DNA of 64,000 nucleotides from Streptomyces sp. AJS327 (GTDB lineage Bacteria > Actinomycetota > Actinomycetes > Streptomycetales > Streptomycetaceae), in assembly GCF_013450295.1 (NCBI RefSeq), contig NZ_SKBR01000001.1:1306001-1370000 (forward strand). Reading direction: 5' to 3'. The position numbers were made by a program, and so were the translations under genes. Under the pieces are notes generated by a model that did not search any database, was not told the origin of the DNA, and saw nothing but the letters and a program-made list of their open reading frames with translations. Of this stretch, positions 33,001 to 40,684 are shown piece by piece; the stretch's first letter is position 1, and each line of letters opens with the position of its first letter.

Positions 33001-33572
33001 CGCTGTTCGGCCTGGAGCACGTGCTCAACGACAAGGCCGACGCCGCCATCGCCCAGCTCACCGGCGGTGAGTACAGCGACGGCTCGACCGTGGTGATCGG
33101 CGGCATCATCTCGGGCCTGCAACGCAAGATGACCAAGCAGGGCAACGCCTGGGCCATCGCCACCGTCGAGGACCTCGCGGGCTCCATCGACTGCATGTTC
33201 TTCCCCGCCACCTACCAGCTGGTCTCCACCCAACTCGTCGAGGACGCGGTGGTATTCGTCAAGGGACGGCTGGACAAGCGGGAGGACGTCCCCCGGCTGG
33301 TCGCGATGGAGCTGATGATCCCGGACCTGAGCGAGGCGTCCAGCAGCGCCCTGGTGACGATCACCATCCCCACCGTCAAGATCACGCCGCCGCTGGTGGT
33401 GCGCCTCGGCGAGGTGCTCTCGCACCACCGGGGGCCCAGCGAGGTGCGGGTCAAGCTGCAAGGCGCCCGGAAGACCACCGTCCTCCGGCTCGACCGGCAC
33501 CGGGTCACCGCCGACCCCGCCCTCTTCGGCGACCTCAAGGAACTCCTCGGCCCCTCCTGCCTGGCGGGTTGA
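30033..33572 (+). CDS. dnaE: DNA polymerase III alpha subunit DnaE
   Basis: The replicative polymerase, 1179 residues. The N-terminal PHP domain begins THLHVHTQYSLLDGAAR, with the metal-binding HxH. The palm has the two catalytic aspartates in MPDVDIDFDERRR near residue 420 and another in LKMDFLGLRNL near 579. Helix-hairpin-helix and OB-fold regions follow (SDGSTVVIGGIISG near 1020). The GTG at 30033 is preferred to that at 30012 because GGAGG ends 10 nt before it. No proofreading exonuclease is present, as usual for DnaE1-type proteins. Confidence 0.97.
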   Translation: MTEQPFTHLHVHTQYSLLDGAARLKDMFQACDEMGMSHIAMTDHGNLHGAYDFFHSAKNAGITPIIGIEAYLAPDHRRNNRPVKWGTPHQKRDDVSGNGAYTHMTMWARNSTGLHNLFRAQSRASLEGFFRKPRMDRELLSEYAEGLMATTGCPSGEVSTKIRLDMEEEALKAAGEYQDIFGKENFFVELMDHGIDIDKRARDGLERIARKLDAPFVVTNDSHYTYERESTAHDTLLCIQTGSNLSDPDRFSFDGAGYYLKTAQEMYSIDSSEAWQRGCRNTQLLIAERVETEGMFEPKNLMPRFDVPEGYDEESWFREEVRRGMARRYPAGVPADRQRQADYEMDVIISMGFPGYFLVVADFIMWAKENGIAVGPGRGSAAGSIVSYAMGITDLDPIDHGLIFERFLNPERVTMPDVDIDFDERRRGDVIRYVTEKYGADKVAMIGTYGTIKAKAAIKDASRVLGYPYAMGDRITKAMPADVLGKGIPLNGITDPQHPRYSEAAEVRGMYENEPDVTKVIDAAKGIEGLVRQMGVHAAGVIMSSEPVIDHAPVFSPKNDGTVVTQWDYPSCESLGLLKMDFLGLRNLTIMDDAVKMIRRNKGVDLNLLDLPLDDGPAFELLQRGDTLGVFQFDGGPMRSLLRLMKPDNFEDISAVSALYRPGPMGMNSHINYALRKNGQQEITPIHPELADPLKEVLDITYGLIVYQEQVQKAAQVLAGYTLGQADLLRRAMGKKKQEVLDKEFVNFQRGMRENKYSDEAIKAVWDVLVPFAGYAFNKAHSSAYGLVTYWTAYLKANYPAEYMSALLTSVRDDKDKSAVYLNECRKMGIQVLPPNVNESEANFTSRDDTTIVFGLTAVRNVGQNVVDSIVKCRRGKGKYASFPDFLDKVESVVCNKRTVESLIKAGAFDEMGHTRKGLTAEFETMIDTVVQVKRKEAEGQFDLFGDMGGGEADGPGFGLDVEFSDVEWDKTYLLAQEREMLGLYVSDHPLFGLEHVLNDKADAAIAQLTGGEYSDGSTVVIGGIISGLQRKMTKQGNAWAIATVEDLAGSIDCMFFPATYQLVSTQLVEDAVVFVKGRLDKREDVPRLVAMELMIPDLSEASSSALVTITIPTVKITPPLVVRLGEVLSHHRGPSEVRVKLQGARKTTVLRLDRHRVTADPALFGDLKELLGPSCLAG

Positions 33573-33677
33573 GCCCCGGCCGCCCGGGCGCGCGGTCCCG
33601 CGCGCCCGGAAGCCGGGGTGCGGCGCGGCCCGCCGCCGGGAGTGACCGCCCGGCCGCCGCGCCGGTCCCCAGACGGA

Positions 33678-33712
33678 CGGGAGGGCGCGCCTTCGCGGAG
33701 CGCGCCCTCCCG
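33678..33712 (+). terminator. Stem-loop between dnaE and the 55-aa gene
   Basis: CGGGAGGGCGCGC at 33678-33690 pairs over 13 bp with 33700-33712, with a 9-nt loop. It lies between two convergent genes and probably terminates both. Confidence 0.75.
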
Positions 33713-33748
33713 ACTAGCCGTGCGATCCCGAGCGCACTGTGGACAGGA

Positions 33749-33916
33749 TCAGTTGTGGCCGAAGCGCCGCTGGTGCTTGCGCGCCACGTCGGCGGGGCTC
33801 CCCGGCGTACGGGGCTGCTCCGTCGACGAGTTCGAGGGGGTGGGGTCCGCCTCGCGCTCCCGCTCCTGGGGTCTCTGTTGCCGTTGCTGACGGTTCCTGT
33901 TCTTGTTCTTGCCCAT
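33749..33916 (-). CDS. Small basic conserved protein, 55 aa
   Basis: A short gene that is easily missed. The product starts MGKNKNRNRQQRQQRPQERE and ends PADVARKHQRRFGHN. It is rich in Lys, Arg, Asn and Gln and has no hydrophobic segment. The ATG at 33916 follows AGGAGGCGGCT, a strong ribosome site, which is the main evidence that it is real, together with the non-random composition and the terminator-like hairpin downstream. I recognise it as a type of small protein seen in Streptomyces next to dnaE, with no known function. Nucleic-acid or ribosome binding would fit its charge. Confidence 0.75.
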   Translation of the reverse strand: MGKNKNRNRQQRQQRPQEREREADPTPSNSSTEQPRTPGSPADVARKHQRRFGHN

Positions 33917-34144
33917 AGCCGCCTCCTGTTGGTGTCACACGGTGGGCAAGATCAGCCTCGCACGCTCTGACATCACGCGCATTTCGGGTAATTAGCCCGT
34001 GGGGGCCGGGTGTACCCCGGGGTCCGCGCCATCCCTCGTCCGCCACGCCGACGATCGAGTTCCGGCTGATTAGCTCCGCACGGTCGGGCAGACTCACAGG
34101 AAACGCGGTCCTGGCCGTGGTTGTTGACCGAGAGTGGGTGGAAC

Positions 34145-35476
34145 GTGGATCGCTGCGTCGTCCTGGTGGACGCCGGATACCTGTTGGGTGCCGCCGCGAG
34201 TCTGCTGGCGGGCGAGCCGTCCCGCTCCCGCATCAGCGTGGACCACTCGGCGCTGATCCAGGGCCTGCGCGAACGGGCGGAAGCGGACACCGAGTGCGCG
34301 CTGCTGCGGATCTACTGGTTCGACGGCGCCCCCGATCGGGTGCCGCAGCCCGAGCACCGGCGACTGCGCGTGATGCCCCGGGTGACCGTCCGGCTGGGTG
34401 CCCTCACCCGCAGTGACGGTCGCTGGGCGCAGAAGGGCGTCGACGCCGCGATGCACGCCGAACTCACCGAACTCGCCCGGAACCGCGCCTGCTCGGACAT
34501 CGTGCTGGTCACCGGGGACGGGGACCTGCTGCCCGGCCTGATGTCCGCCAAGGAACACGGCGTCGCCGTCCACCTCTGGGCCGTGCAGGCGGCCGACGGC
34601 GACTACAACCAGTCCGAGGACCTGGTCGCGGAGGCCGACGAGCGGCGGGTGCTCGACCGCAGCTGGCTCACCGGCGTCGTCCGGGCCAAGGAGCCGACGG
34701 GGGTGTGCGCGCCCCCGTCCGCCTCCCGGCCGGACATCGCCGCGATCCTCTCCGCGCCGCTTCCCGAGCCCGCCGAGAACGGGGCGCCGCCCGCCCACCC
34801 ACCCCACGTTCCGGCCGCCGAGGCGGGCGCGGAAAACACCGAGGGCCCGTCCGCCCGTCCGGGTGAGGAGACCAAGAACGGCGGCCCGGCGCACACCGGA
34901 CGCACGAGCACGCCGGCCACGGGCAGCGGCTCCGGCCCACGCGGCGAGGGCGGCGCAGTCCCCACCCCCAAGGACCTCGCCGGACTCGGCCGCCCCGCGC
35001 CGCTCGCCCACCCTCCCTCGGCCCCCGCGCCGCCGACCCCGCCCAACGCGACCCTGCGCTGGTCCTCCGACAAGGGGTGGGTGGACCGGGCCGGTCCGGG
35101 CGAGGCCCCGGAGGTCGCGGCGCTGCCGATGCTGGCCCAGCTGACCACCGCTGAGCAGCGCTGGGCCGACCGGGAGGAGGACATCACCGCCGTCAGCGGT
35201 GACCCCTTCGAAGTCGGCCAGGTCTTCGCGCGGCGCTGGATCGAACGGATCTCCCCCTCCGAGCAACTGGGCCTGCTCTCCCGTGAGTACCCGCGCATCC
35301 CGCACCGGATCGACGGCGAACTGCTGCGCTACGCCGCCCGCTTCGGCCTGCTGGCACACAAGGATGACCAGATCGACGAGGACGACAGGTACGCCATCAG
35401 GGCCGGGTTCTGGCGCGAGGTCGGCAACCGCACCGGTACCGAGGTGGCCTCGGAACCGGCAGCCACCGGCGAGTAG
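34145..35476 (+). CDS. NYN (PIN-like) domain protein
   Basis: A 443-residue protein. Residues 1-190 form a NYN/PIN-like nuclease domain: CVVLVDAGYLLG near 4-15 with the first acidic residue, a QKGVDAAMHAEL helix near 100, and DIVLVTGDGDLLPG near 120 with the acidic cluster. A Pro/Ala-rich linker covers about 200-300. The last 140 residues (TLRWSSDKGWVDRAG onward) are a conserved helical domain I cannot name. NYN proteins are predicted RNases in RNA processing. The GTG at 34145 is chosen because the protein-like sequence starts there; TTG codons lie just upstream. Confidence 0.82.
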   Translation: MDRCVVLVDAGYLLGAAASLLAGEPSRSRISVDHSALIQGLRERAEADTECALLRIYWFDGAPDRVPQPEHRRLRVMPRVTVRLGALTRSDGRWAQKGVDAAMHAELTELARNRACSDIVLVTGDGDLLPGLMSAKEHGVAVHLWAVQAADGDYNQSEDLVAEADERRVLDRSWLTGVVRAKEPTGVCAPPSASRPDIAAILSAPLPEPAENGAPPAHPPHVPAAEAGAENTEGPSARPGEETKNGGPAHTGRTSTPATGSGSGPRGEGGAVPTPKDLAGLGRPAPLAHPPSAPAPPTPPNATLRWSSDKGWVDRAGPGEAPEVAALPMLAQLTTAEQRWADREEDITAVSGDPFEVGQVFARRWIERISPSEQLGLLSREYPRIPHRIDGELLRYAARFGLLAHKDDQIDEDDRYAIRAGFWREVGNRTGTEVASEPAATGE

Positions 35477-35925
35477 CCGACCCCGTCCGCCCCACCCCGT
35501 CCGCCTCCACCCACTCCGCGCGCCGTCATCGTCCTGTGCCGCCCGGCCTCCGTCCGCCTTCGGCCGCCTCCGTCCGTCGCACGGGCCCGCACCGCGCTGT
35601 GCTGCCCGGCCCCCGCTCGCCCGCGTCCGCCCCGTTCCCCCGCGCCCCGTTCGCACCGCCCTGTTCCGTCTCGCGGCGGGCGACCCGTCCCGGCCGGACC
35701 TCCCCTCCCTCCTCCGGACAGCCCGCGCGGGCCGTTTCTCCCTGACCACGCGCGGTGATCCGGTCGTGGAGTGCCGCTCTGGTTCGTGAGCGGTGCTCTC
35801 GTTGTTCCCGTCGGGCTCTCGTCGTGGCTGTTCGGCGCCCGGTGTGCCGGGCGGTGGGGTGGTGGGGCGCGCTCGGGTGGGACCGGAGGAGGCGGCTCGG
35901 GGGCGGACGCGTACCCTCGTAGTCC
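35477..35925 (+). other. Intergenic region, pyrimidine-rich, no gene seen
   Basis: About 450 nt between the NYN gene and the ABC transporter. The first 280 nt of the plus strand are very C/T-rich with many CCGTCCGCC-like words and no credible gene. At the end a TACCCT -10 box (35912-35917) precedes the GTG of the next gene by 8 nt. Confidence 0.6.
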
Positions 35926-36951
35926 GTGAACAAGGGCACTCGGCGGACGGTGGAGAGCGTGGAGACGCCTGCGCGGGCCGCCGTACGCGTCAGTGGCCTG
36001 GTCAAGACCTACCCCGGAGGCAGGGGACGGCGCGGGGCGCCCCCCGTTCCGCCGGTGCGCGCCAGCGACGGCGTCAGCCTGGAGGTGCGGCAGGGCGAGA
36101 TCTTCGGCCTGCTCGGGCCGAACGGCGCGGGCAAGTCCACCCTCGTCCGGCAGCTCACCGGGCTGCTCCGGCCGGACGACGGTTCCGTCGAGGTGCTGGG
36201 CCACGACCTGGTGCGGCATCCGGAGCGGGCCGCGCGGCTCCTCGCCTACCTCGGGCAGGAGTCGAGCGCCCTGGACGAACTCACGGTGGCGCTGGCGGCG
36301 GAGACCACGGGCCGCCTGCGGGGCCTCGGCCCGGCCGCCGCGCGTGCCGAACGGGACGCCGTCCTGGACGAGTTGGGTCTCGGGGGGCTCGCGGGGCGGC
36401 CCCTGAAGAAGCTCTCCGGTGGTCAGCGGCGGCTCGCCTGTGTGGCGGCCGCGCTGGTCGGCGAGCGTCCGCTGCTGGTGCTGGACGAGCCGTCGGCGGG
36501 GATGGACCCGGTCGCCCGGCGCGCGGTGTGGTCCGCGATCGACCGGCGGCGGGCCGCCACGGGCACGACGGTGGTGCTGGTGACGCACAACGTCATCGAG
36601 GCGGAGACGGTGCTCGACCGGGTCGCGGTGCTGGACGACGGCCGGGTCATCGCCTGTGACACCCCGGGCGGACTGAAGGCCACGGTCGGTTCGGACGTCC
36701 GGCTGGAGCTGGTCTGGCGGGAGCGGGCGCCGGTGGAGCTGCCGTCGATCGCGGAGTTGGGGGAGCGGGCCGTGGTCTCCGGGCGGCGCTGGACCCTGCG
36801 GCTGGCGCCGGAGGCGGCGCGCGACACGGTCGCGCTGATCACGGAGGGCGCCGCCTTCGCGGCGCTGGACGACTTCCGGCTGGCGACGCCCAGCCTGGAG
36901 GACGTGTACCTGGCCCTCGGCGGCCGTGCGGAAGGTCTGGTGAAGCGGTGA
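35926..36951 (+). CDS. ABC transporter ATP-binding protein
   Basis: A 341-residue ATPase of an exporter. Walker A GPNGAGKST is at 65-73, the signature LSGGQRR near 163, Walker B LLVLDEPSAGMDP near 183 and the H-loop VTHN near 222. It resembles the DrrA/NatA type of daunorubicin or multidrug exporters, with an added C-terminal domain of about 90 residues. It pairs with the permease 31 nt downstream. The substrate cannot be read from the sequence. A -10 box placed 8 nt before the GTG suggests a leaderless transcript. Confidence 0.9.
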   Translation: MNKGTRRTVESVETPARAAVRVSGLVKTYPGGRGRRGAPPVPPVRASDGVSLEVRQGEIFGLLGPNGAGKSTLVRQLTGLLRPDDGSVEVLGHDLVRHPERAARLLAYLGQESSALDELTVALAAETTGRLRGLGPAAARAERDAVLDELGLGGLAGRPLKKLSGGQRRLACVAAALVGERPLLVLDEPSAGMDPVARRAVWSAIDRRRAATGTTVVLVTHNVIEAETVLDRVAVLDDGRVIACDTPGGLKATVGSDVRLELVWRERAPVELPSIAELGERAVVSGRRWTLRLAPEAARDTVALITEGAAFAALDDFRLATPSLEDVYLALGGRAEGLVKR

Positions 36952-36982
36952 GGACGCGCGGGGCGCAGAGGAGCGGAACGGC

Positions 36983-37873
36983 GTGAGCAGCACGGCCGCG
37001 GTGGAGAGCGCGGAAGAAGACGGCGTCGGTGGGCGCGGAGCGCGGAGCGCCGGAAGTCCCGGGCGGGACCGCCCCGGTGGGCTCGCGGTCGCGGAGCCGT
37101 CACTCCCTTCGGCCGAACCGGAGCGGCTGTCCGAGCGGACCCGGCTGTGGCCCGCGCTGACCGCCGTCTACCGGGCACAGCTCTCCCGGGCGCGGGTGGC
37201 CCGGGTGCCGCTGCTGTTCGTGGCCACCTTCCAGTCGCTCGGCATCATGGTGCTGATGCGCGGGGTGGTGGACGGCGGCGCGGAGGCCCGCGCGGTGGTC
37301 GCCGGGTCCAGCGTGCTGGTGGTGGCCTTCGTCGCACTGAACCTGCTGGCCCAGTACTTCGGGCAGCTGCGGGCCAGCGGCGGCCTCGACCACTACGCCA
37401 CGCTGCCGGTCCCGGCCGCCGCCGTGGTGCTGGGCGCGGCGGGCGCGTACGCCTCGTTCACGGTGCCCGGTGTGCTGGTCACGGCGCTCACGGGGAGCGT
37501 CCTCTTCCAGCTGCCGCTGGGTGGGCTCTGGGTGCTGGCGGCGGTCATCCCGCTGACGGGTGCCGCGCTCGCCGGGCTCGGCGCGGCGCTGGGGCTGCTC
37601 GCGCCCCGTCCCGAACTCGCGACGGTGTGCGGGCAGTTGGGTATGTCCGCAGCGCTGCTGCTCGGGGTGCTGCCCGCCGGGCAGCTGCCGGAGCCGGTGC
37701 GCTGGCTGCGGGACCTGCTGCCGTCGACGTACGGGGTGGAGGCCCTGGCGCGGACCTACGAGGCCAGCCCCGACTGGGCCGCCGTCGGCTTCGACCTGGG
37801 CGTGTGCGCGGCGGTCGGGGTGGCCGCGCTGGCCGTGGCGACCTGGGCCTACCGGCGCGCCGCCGTCCGCTGA
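36983..37873 (+). CDS. ABC-2 type transporter permease
   Basis: A 296-residue membrane protein with a 45-residue charged N-terminus and about six membrane spans from residue 70 onward. The middle region (LPVPAAAVVLGAAGAYASFTVPG) and the layout match ABC-2 permeases, which act with a DrrA-like ATPase. It starts at a GTG after GAGGAGCGG and is co-transcribed with the preceding ATPase gene. A 16-bp GC palindrome follows its stop at 37879-37894. Confidence 0.88.
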   Translation: MSSTAAVESAEEDGVGGRGARSAGSPGRDRPGGLAVAEPSLPSAEPERLSERTRLWPALTAVYRAQLSRARVARVPLLFVATFQSLGIMVLMRGVVDGGAEARAVVAGSSVLVVAFVALNLLAQYFGQLRASGGLDHYATLPVPAAAVVLGAAGAYASFTVPGVLVTALTGSVLFQLPLGGLWVLAAVIPLTGAALAGLGAALGLLAPRPELATVCGQLGMSAALLLGVLPAGQLPEPVRWLRDLLPSTYGVEALARTYEASPDWAAVGFDLGVCAAVGVAALAVATWAYRRAAVR

Positions 37874-38129
37874 GCCGACCGCGGGCGGCCGCCCGCCCCC
37901 GCCCGACCGGAGTCGCGCACCGCCGCCACCGCACCCCCCCCACGGCTCACCCCCGCCCCTGAGCACCGCCCCCGACCACCGTCCACCCGTACCCGGCGAC
38001 ACCCGCGCCCGTGGACGTCTCGTGGCCGCTCGCGGCCGTGTCCGGGCGCGGTGCGCGTGGGGCGGGTGGGGACAGTCCGGAGCGCCGCCCCGTTCCCGAA
38101 CGGGCGGCCGGGCCTGGCACGATGGCCCC

Positions 38130-38879
38130 GTGACCGTACCGACGCCTTCGTCCTCCAACCCCGACCCCGACTCCACCGGCGAATCCGGCCGCCCGGCGCC
38201 CGGCAGCCCCGGCTGGGGGAACCGGGATGACGCCACCGGCGGATCAGCGGGAGGACGGCCCGACCCGTATCCGGCGTACCCCGGCGGAGCCGGAGACCCG
38301 GATCCGCCCGAGGCGGGGTCGGACGGGATCGAGGCCGAGGCACGTGAGGGAGTGGTGTGCGGCCTCGCCGTCGCGCTGCTGGCACTGGTGCTCGGCCCGC
38401 TGTGGGCCTGGCTCGCCCCCCGGACGCCGTTGATCACCGACGGTTCGGCGGTCTACCCCAAGCACCCCGAGGGCGAGGAGGTGGTCGGCGCCGACGGGAG
38501 CTTCCTGCTGATCTCGGCGGGCCTGGGCGTCCTCGTCGGACTGGTGGTCTTCCTCGTGCGACGCCGGGGCGGTGTGGGGCTCGTCATCGGGATGACCGTG
38601 GGCGCGCTGCTCGCCGCGCTGGGGGGCTGGGGCATCGGGGTCGCGCTCGGCCCGGAGACCGACCTGGTGGAGGCGGCCCGGGCCGCCGGCGCGGGCGCCA
38701 CCTTCGACGGCCCGCTGAAGCTTCAGGCCAAGGGCGTGCTGCTGGGCTTCCCGTTCGCCGCGCTGCTGGTGCACATGGTGCTCACCGTCGCCTTCGGCAA
38801 GCGCGAGCCCCTGCCGCCACCGCCACCACCCGCCGGACCGGGGGCGCCGGGCGGCGGCTGGGCGGACACCGGCCGCTGA
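38130..38879 (+). CDS. Hypothetical membrane protein, DUF2567-like
   Basis: A 249-residue protein. The first 70 residues are Pro/Gly/Asp-rich and disordered, then four hydrophobic segments lie near 76-95, 128-148, 152-180 and 205-230. A conserved-looking outer loop TDGSAVYPKHPEGEEVVGADGSF lies between the first two. It resembles actinobacterial DUF2567 membrane proteins, but I cannot verify this. The GTG at 38130 is chosen because the frame then starts in the normal way; a weak CACGAT -10-like box is 6 nt upstream. Confidence 0.6.
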   Translation: MTVPTPSSSNPDPDSTGESGRPAPGSPGWGNRDDATGGSAGGRPDPYPAYPGGAGDPDPPEAGSDGIEAEAREGVVCGLAVALLALVLGPLWAWLAPRTPLITDGSAVYPKHPEGEEVVGADGSFLLISAGLGVLVGLVVFLVRRRGGVGLVIGMTVGALLAALGGWGIGVALGPETDLVEAARAAGAGATFDGPLKLQAKGVLLGFPFAALLVHMVLTVAFGKREPLPPPPPPAGPGAPGGGWADTGR

Positions 38880-38883
38880 CGGC

Positions 38884-38910
38884 GGCCCGCCCAGCCGCCT
38901 CCGGCGGGCC
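38884..38910 (+). terminator. Stem-loop between convergent genes
   Basis: GGCCCGCC at 38884-38891 pairs with GGCGGGCC at 38903-38910, and CTGAC at 38876-38880 with GTCAG at 38911-38915 can extend it around a bulge. It lies between the stops of the membrane protein and the small bL37-like gene, so it can serve both. Confidence 0.55.
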
Positions 38911-38911
38911 G

Positions 38912-38986
38912 TCAGGCGGGGCGGCGGCCGTGGTTCGCGCGCCGTTTGCGGACGCGCCAGCGGCGTTTGCGGGTGCGTTTCGACAT
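38912..38986 (-). CDS. 24-aa basic peptide resembling 50S ribosomal protein bL37
   Basis: A tiny gene of 24 codons plus stop. The product begins MSKRTRKRRWRV and ends ANHGRRPA, with 13 Lys or Arg residues. The pattern M-x-KR-x-RK and the ending ANHG-x-RP match what I recall of bL37, a 24-residue protein found in mycobacterial large ribosomal subunits. The ATG at 38986 follows GAGGGGGT on the minus strand. The longer open frame reaching 39628 is antisense to nothing known and is not protein-like. If it is bL37, it should sit on the 50S subunit near 23S rRNA. Confidence 0.72.
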   Translation of the reverse strand: MSKRTRKRRWRVRKRRANHGRRPA

Positions 38987-39272
38987 CGTGGTGACCCCCT
39001 CGGCCGTGGTGCCGGGCGTCCGCCGGCCGGCGTGTGCCCGGCGCTCCTTCGGTCGTAGCGGAGGACGGACGGGCTGGGAAGCCCCCGCGCGCCGCACCGC
39101 CGTACGGGCGCACCGCCGGGAGGCCGTGGGCCGTGGCCGCCGGAACCGCGCGGGCGGTGGGCCTGGGCCCCGCTTACGGGGGCGGCGCGGGCGGCTCGGG
39201 CAGCGCGGACGTCGGATGGCTCGGACGACGCCCGCGCGGCCACCGGAGAGCGGCCGTCGGGTCGCGCCGGGC

Positions 39273-39776
39273 TCAGGTCCGGGCGATGGGGGCGGTGACG
39301 GCGTCGGTGAGGGCGGCGAGGTCGGCCGGGGCGAGTTCGATCTCCAGTCCGCGCCGCCCGGCGGAGACACAGACCGTCGGGTGGTCGTCCGCCGAGTCGT
39401 CGAGCACCGTGGGCAGCCGCCTGCGCTGCCCGAGCGGCGAGATGCCGCCGCGTACGTAGCCGCTGCTGCGCTCGGCGGCCACCGGGTCGGCGAGCACGGC
39501 GCGCTTGCCACCGGCCGCCGTGGCCAGCGCCTTGAGGTCGAGCGTGGTGGAGACCGGCACGATCGCCACCGTGAGCGCGCTGTCCACCTCCGCGACCAGC
39601 GTCTTGAACACCCGCCCGGGATCGACACCGAGCGCCTCGGCGGCCTCCGCGCCCCAGGAGGCGGCGGCCGGGTCGGGTGTGTAGGAGTGGGTGGTGAACT
39701 CCACCCCGGCCCGGGTGGCGGCGACCGTCGCCGGGGTCGCCGCTGACTGCTTCCTCTTACCCGTCGTCTTGGCCAT
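39273..39776 (-). CDS. ybaK: Cys-tRNA(Pro)/Cys-tRNA(Cys) deacylase YbaK
   Basis: A 167-residue editing enzyme of the YbaK/EbsC family that hydrolyses mischarged Cys-tRNA(Pro). It shows the family segments GVEFTTHSYTPDP near 25, VFKTLVAEVDSALTVAIVPVSTTLDLKALA (split here across the beta core), with the catalytic lysine of FKTL, and GYVRGGISPLGQRRRLPTVLD near 118. The ATG at 39776 is preceded by only a weak ribosome site. It is 17 nt downstream of the Lon-N-domain gene and probably in its transcript. Confidence 0.92.
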   Translation of the reverse strand: MAKTTGKRKQSAATPATVAATRAGVEFTTHSYTPDPAAASWGAEAAEALGVDPGRVFKTLVAEVDSALTVAIVPVSTTLDLKALATAAGGKRAVLADPVAAERSSGYVRGGISPLGQRRRLPTVLDDSADDHPTVCVSAGRRGLEIELAPADLAALTDAVTAPIART

Positions 39777-39793
39777 CGTCCGTCATTCCGGGG

Positions 39794-40615
39794 TCAGTTG
39801 GGGCTGGTCGGGTCGCGGGTCAGCTCCGGCGCGGGCAGCGAGGGCAGCTTGCCGATCACCGCGCTCTCCCGGCGCAGCAGCTTCAGTTCGGCCGCGAGCC
39901 GGCTGGCGGTGTCGGGGGCCTCCAGCAGACGCTGCTTCGCCGGGGTGTCGAGCACCGTCGCCGCGGCGACCAGGTAGGAGATCACCGACGGGTCGTCGGG
40001 CAGCTCCTGACCGGCGGCGAGGGTCCGCTCCCGGGCGCTGGCGAGCCGCTTCTGGTAGCCCGCGAAGGCCCGGAGCACCCCGGAGGCGAGCGCGCCCGCG
40101 CCCTCGCCCTCGGTCTCCTCCAGCTCCTCGACCTCGGCCATCAGATAGGACCCGCTGGCGTCCACGGAGAGCAGGCGGCAGCGGGTGGTGCCGGTCGCCA
40201 GCACCTCGTATCCAGCCGCGGCGTCGTCCGGCTCACCGGGCGTCTCCGGCGAAGCCTCCTCCTCGGCGCTCCCGGCCCGTTCGCGGATGGTCGAGGCGTC
40301 CGCGACGCAGGCCACGTCGTAGAAGGAACTCAGGGGGTCGGGCCCGAAACCGGCCGTGGGGCTGGTGCCGGGCGGTGGGGAGGGCTCCACGCGCGCCGGG
40401 TCGAGCGGGGCGAGCTGCCCGGTGCCGAAGGACGGGCGGGCGACCTCGTGTCCGTCGCGGATGGCGACGACGGCGAAGCGCCGCGGGGCGTCCTCCGGGA
40501 TCTTGAGCAGATCGCGCATGAGCGCGCGGTACCGCGGCTCGAAGATGTTCAGGGGCAGTACGAGGCCCGGGAACAGCACCGAGTTGAGGGGAAAGAGCGG
40601 AAGCGCGGTAGTCAC
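39794..40615 (-). CDS. Lon substrate-binding domain protein (no protease domain)
   Basis: A 273-residue protein made of the Lon N-terminal domain only (ALPLFPLNSVLFPGLVLPLNIFEPRYRAL at the start, split by a normal turn) and a helical C-terminus. The ATPase and protease domains of Lon are absent, as is usual for this family. The GTG at 40615 is chosen; a TAGGCT -10 box (40629-40624 on the minus strand) stands 8 nt before it, giving a leaderless transcript. A TTG 9 nt upstream is the only longer start. The function is unknown. Confidence 0.85.
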   Translation of the reverse strand: MTTALPLFPLNSVLFPGLVLPLNIFEPRYRALMRDLLKIPEDAPRRFAVVAIRDGHEVARPSFGTGQLAPLDPARVEPSPPPGTSPTAGFGPDPLSSFYDVACVADASTIRERAGSAEEEASPETPGEPDDAAAGYEVLATGTTRCRLLSVDASGSYLMAEVEELEETEGEGAGALASGVLRAFAGYQKRLASARERTLAAGQELPDDPSVISYLVAAATVLDTPAKQRLLEAPDTASRLAAELKLLRRESAVIGKLPSLPAPELTRDPTSPN

Positions 40616-40684
40616 AACGGGCAAGCCTAAAGCCTCCGGCCGGGTTGCCGGTGGTGTGTTGCGCGATGGCCGTGCCGCCGGGCC

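Noticed and set aside
29793..33500. Long minus-strand open frame of 1235 codons over dnaE
   Set aside because: It is the shadow of dnaE in GC-rich DNA. The translation is Val/Gly/Asp/His-rich low-complexity text without any domain, while the plus strand is clear DnaE.
35793..36659. Alternative 288-codon frame over the ABC ATPase
   Set aside because: Arg/Gly/Ala-rich shadow frame of the ATPase gene, which itself has all ABC motifs.
37879..37894. 16-bp GC palindrome after the ABC permease as terminator
   Set aside because: It has no loop and no tail, so a hairpin would be weak; I mention it only in the permease entry.
38987..39628. Upstream extension of the bL37-like frame
   Set aside because: The upstream part is Arg/Pro/Ser-rich, antisense to YbaK for much of its length, and a ribosome site lies directly before the short ATG.
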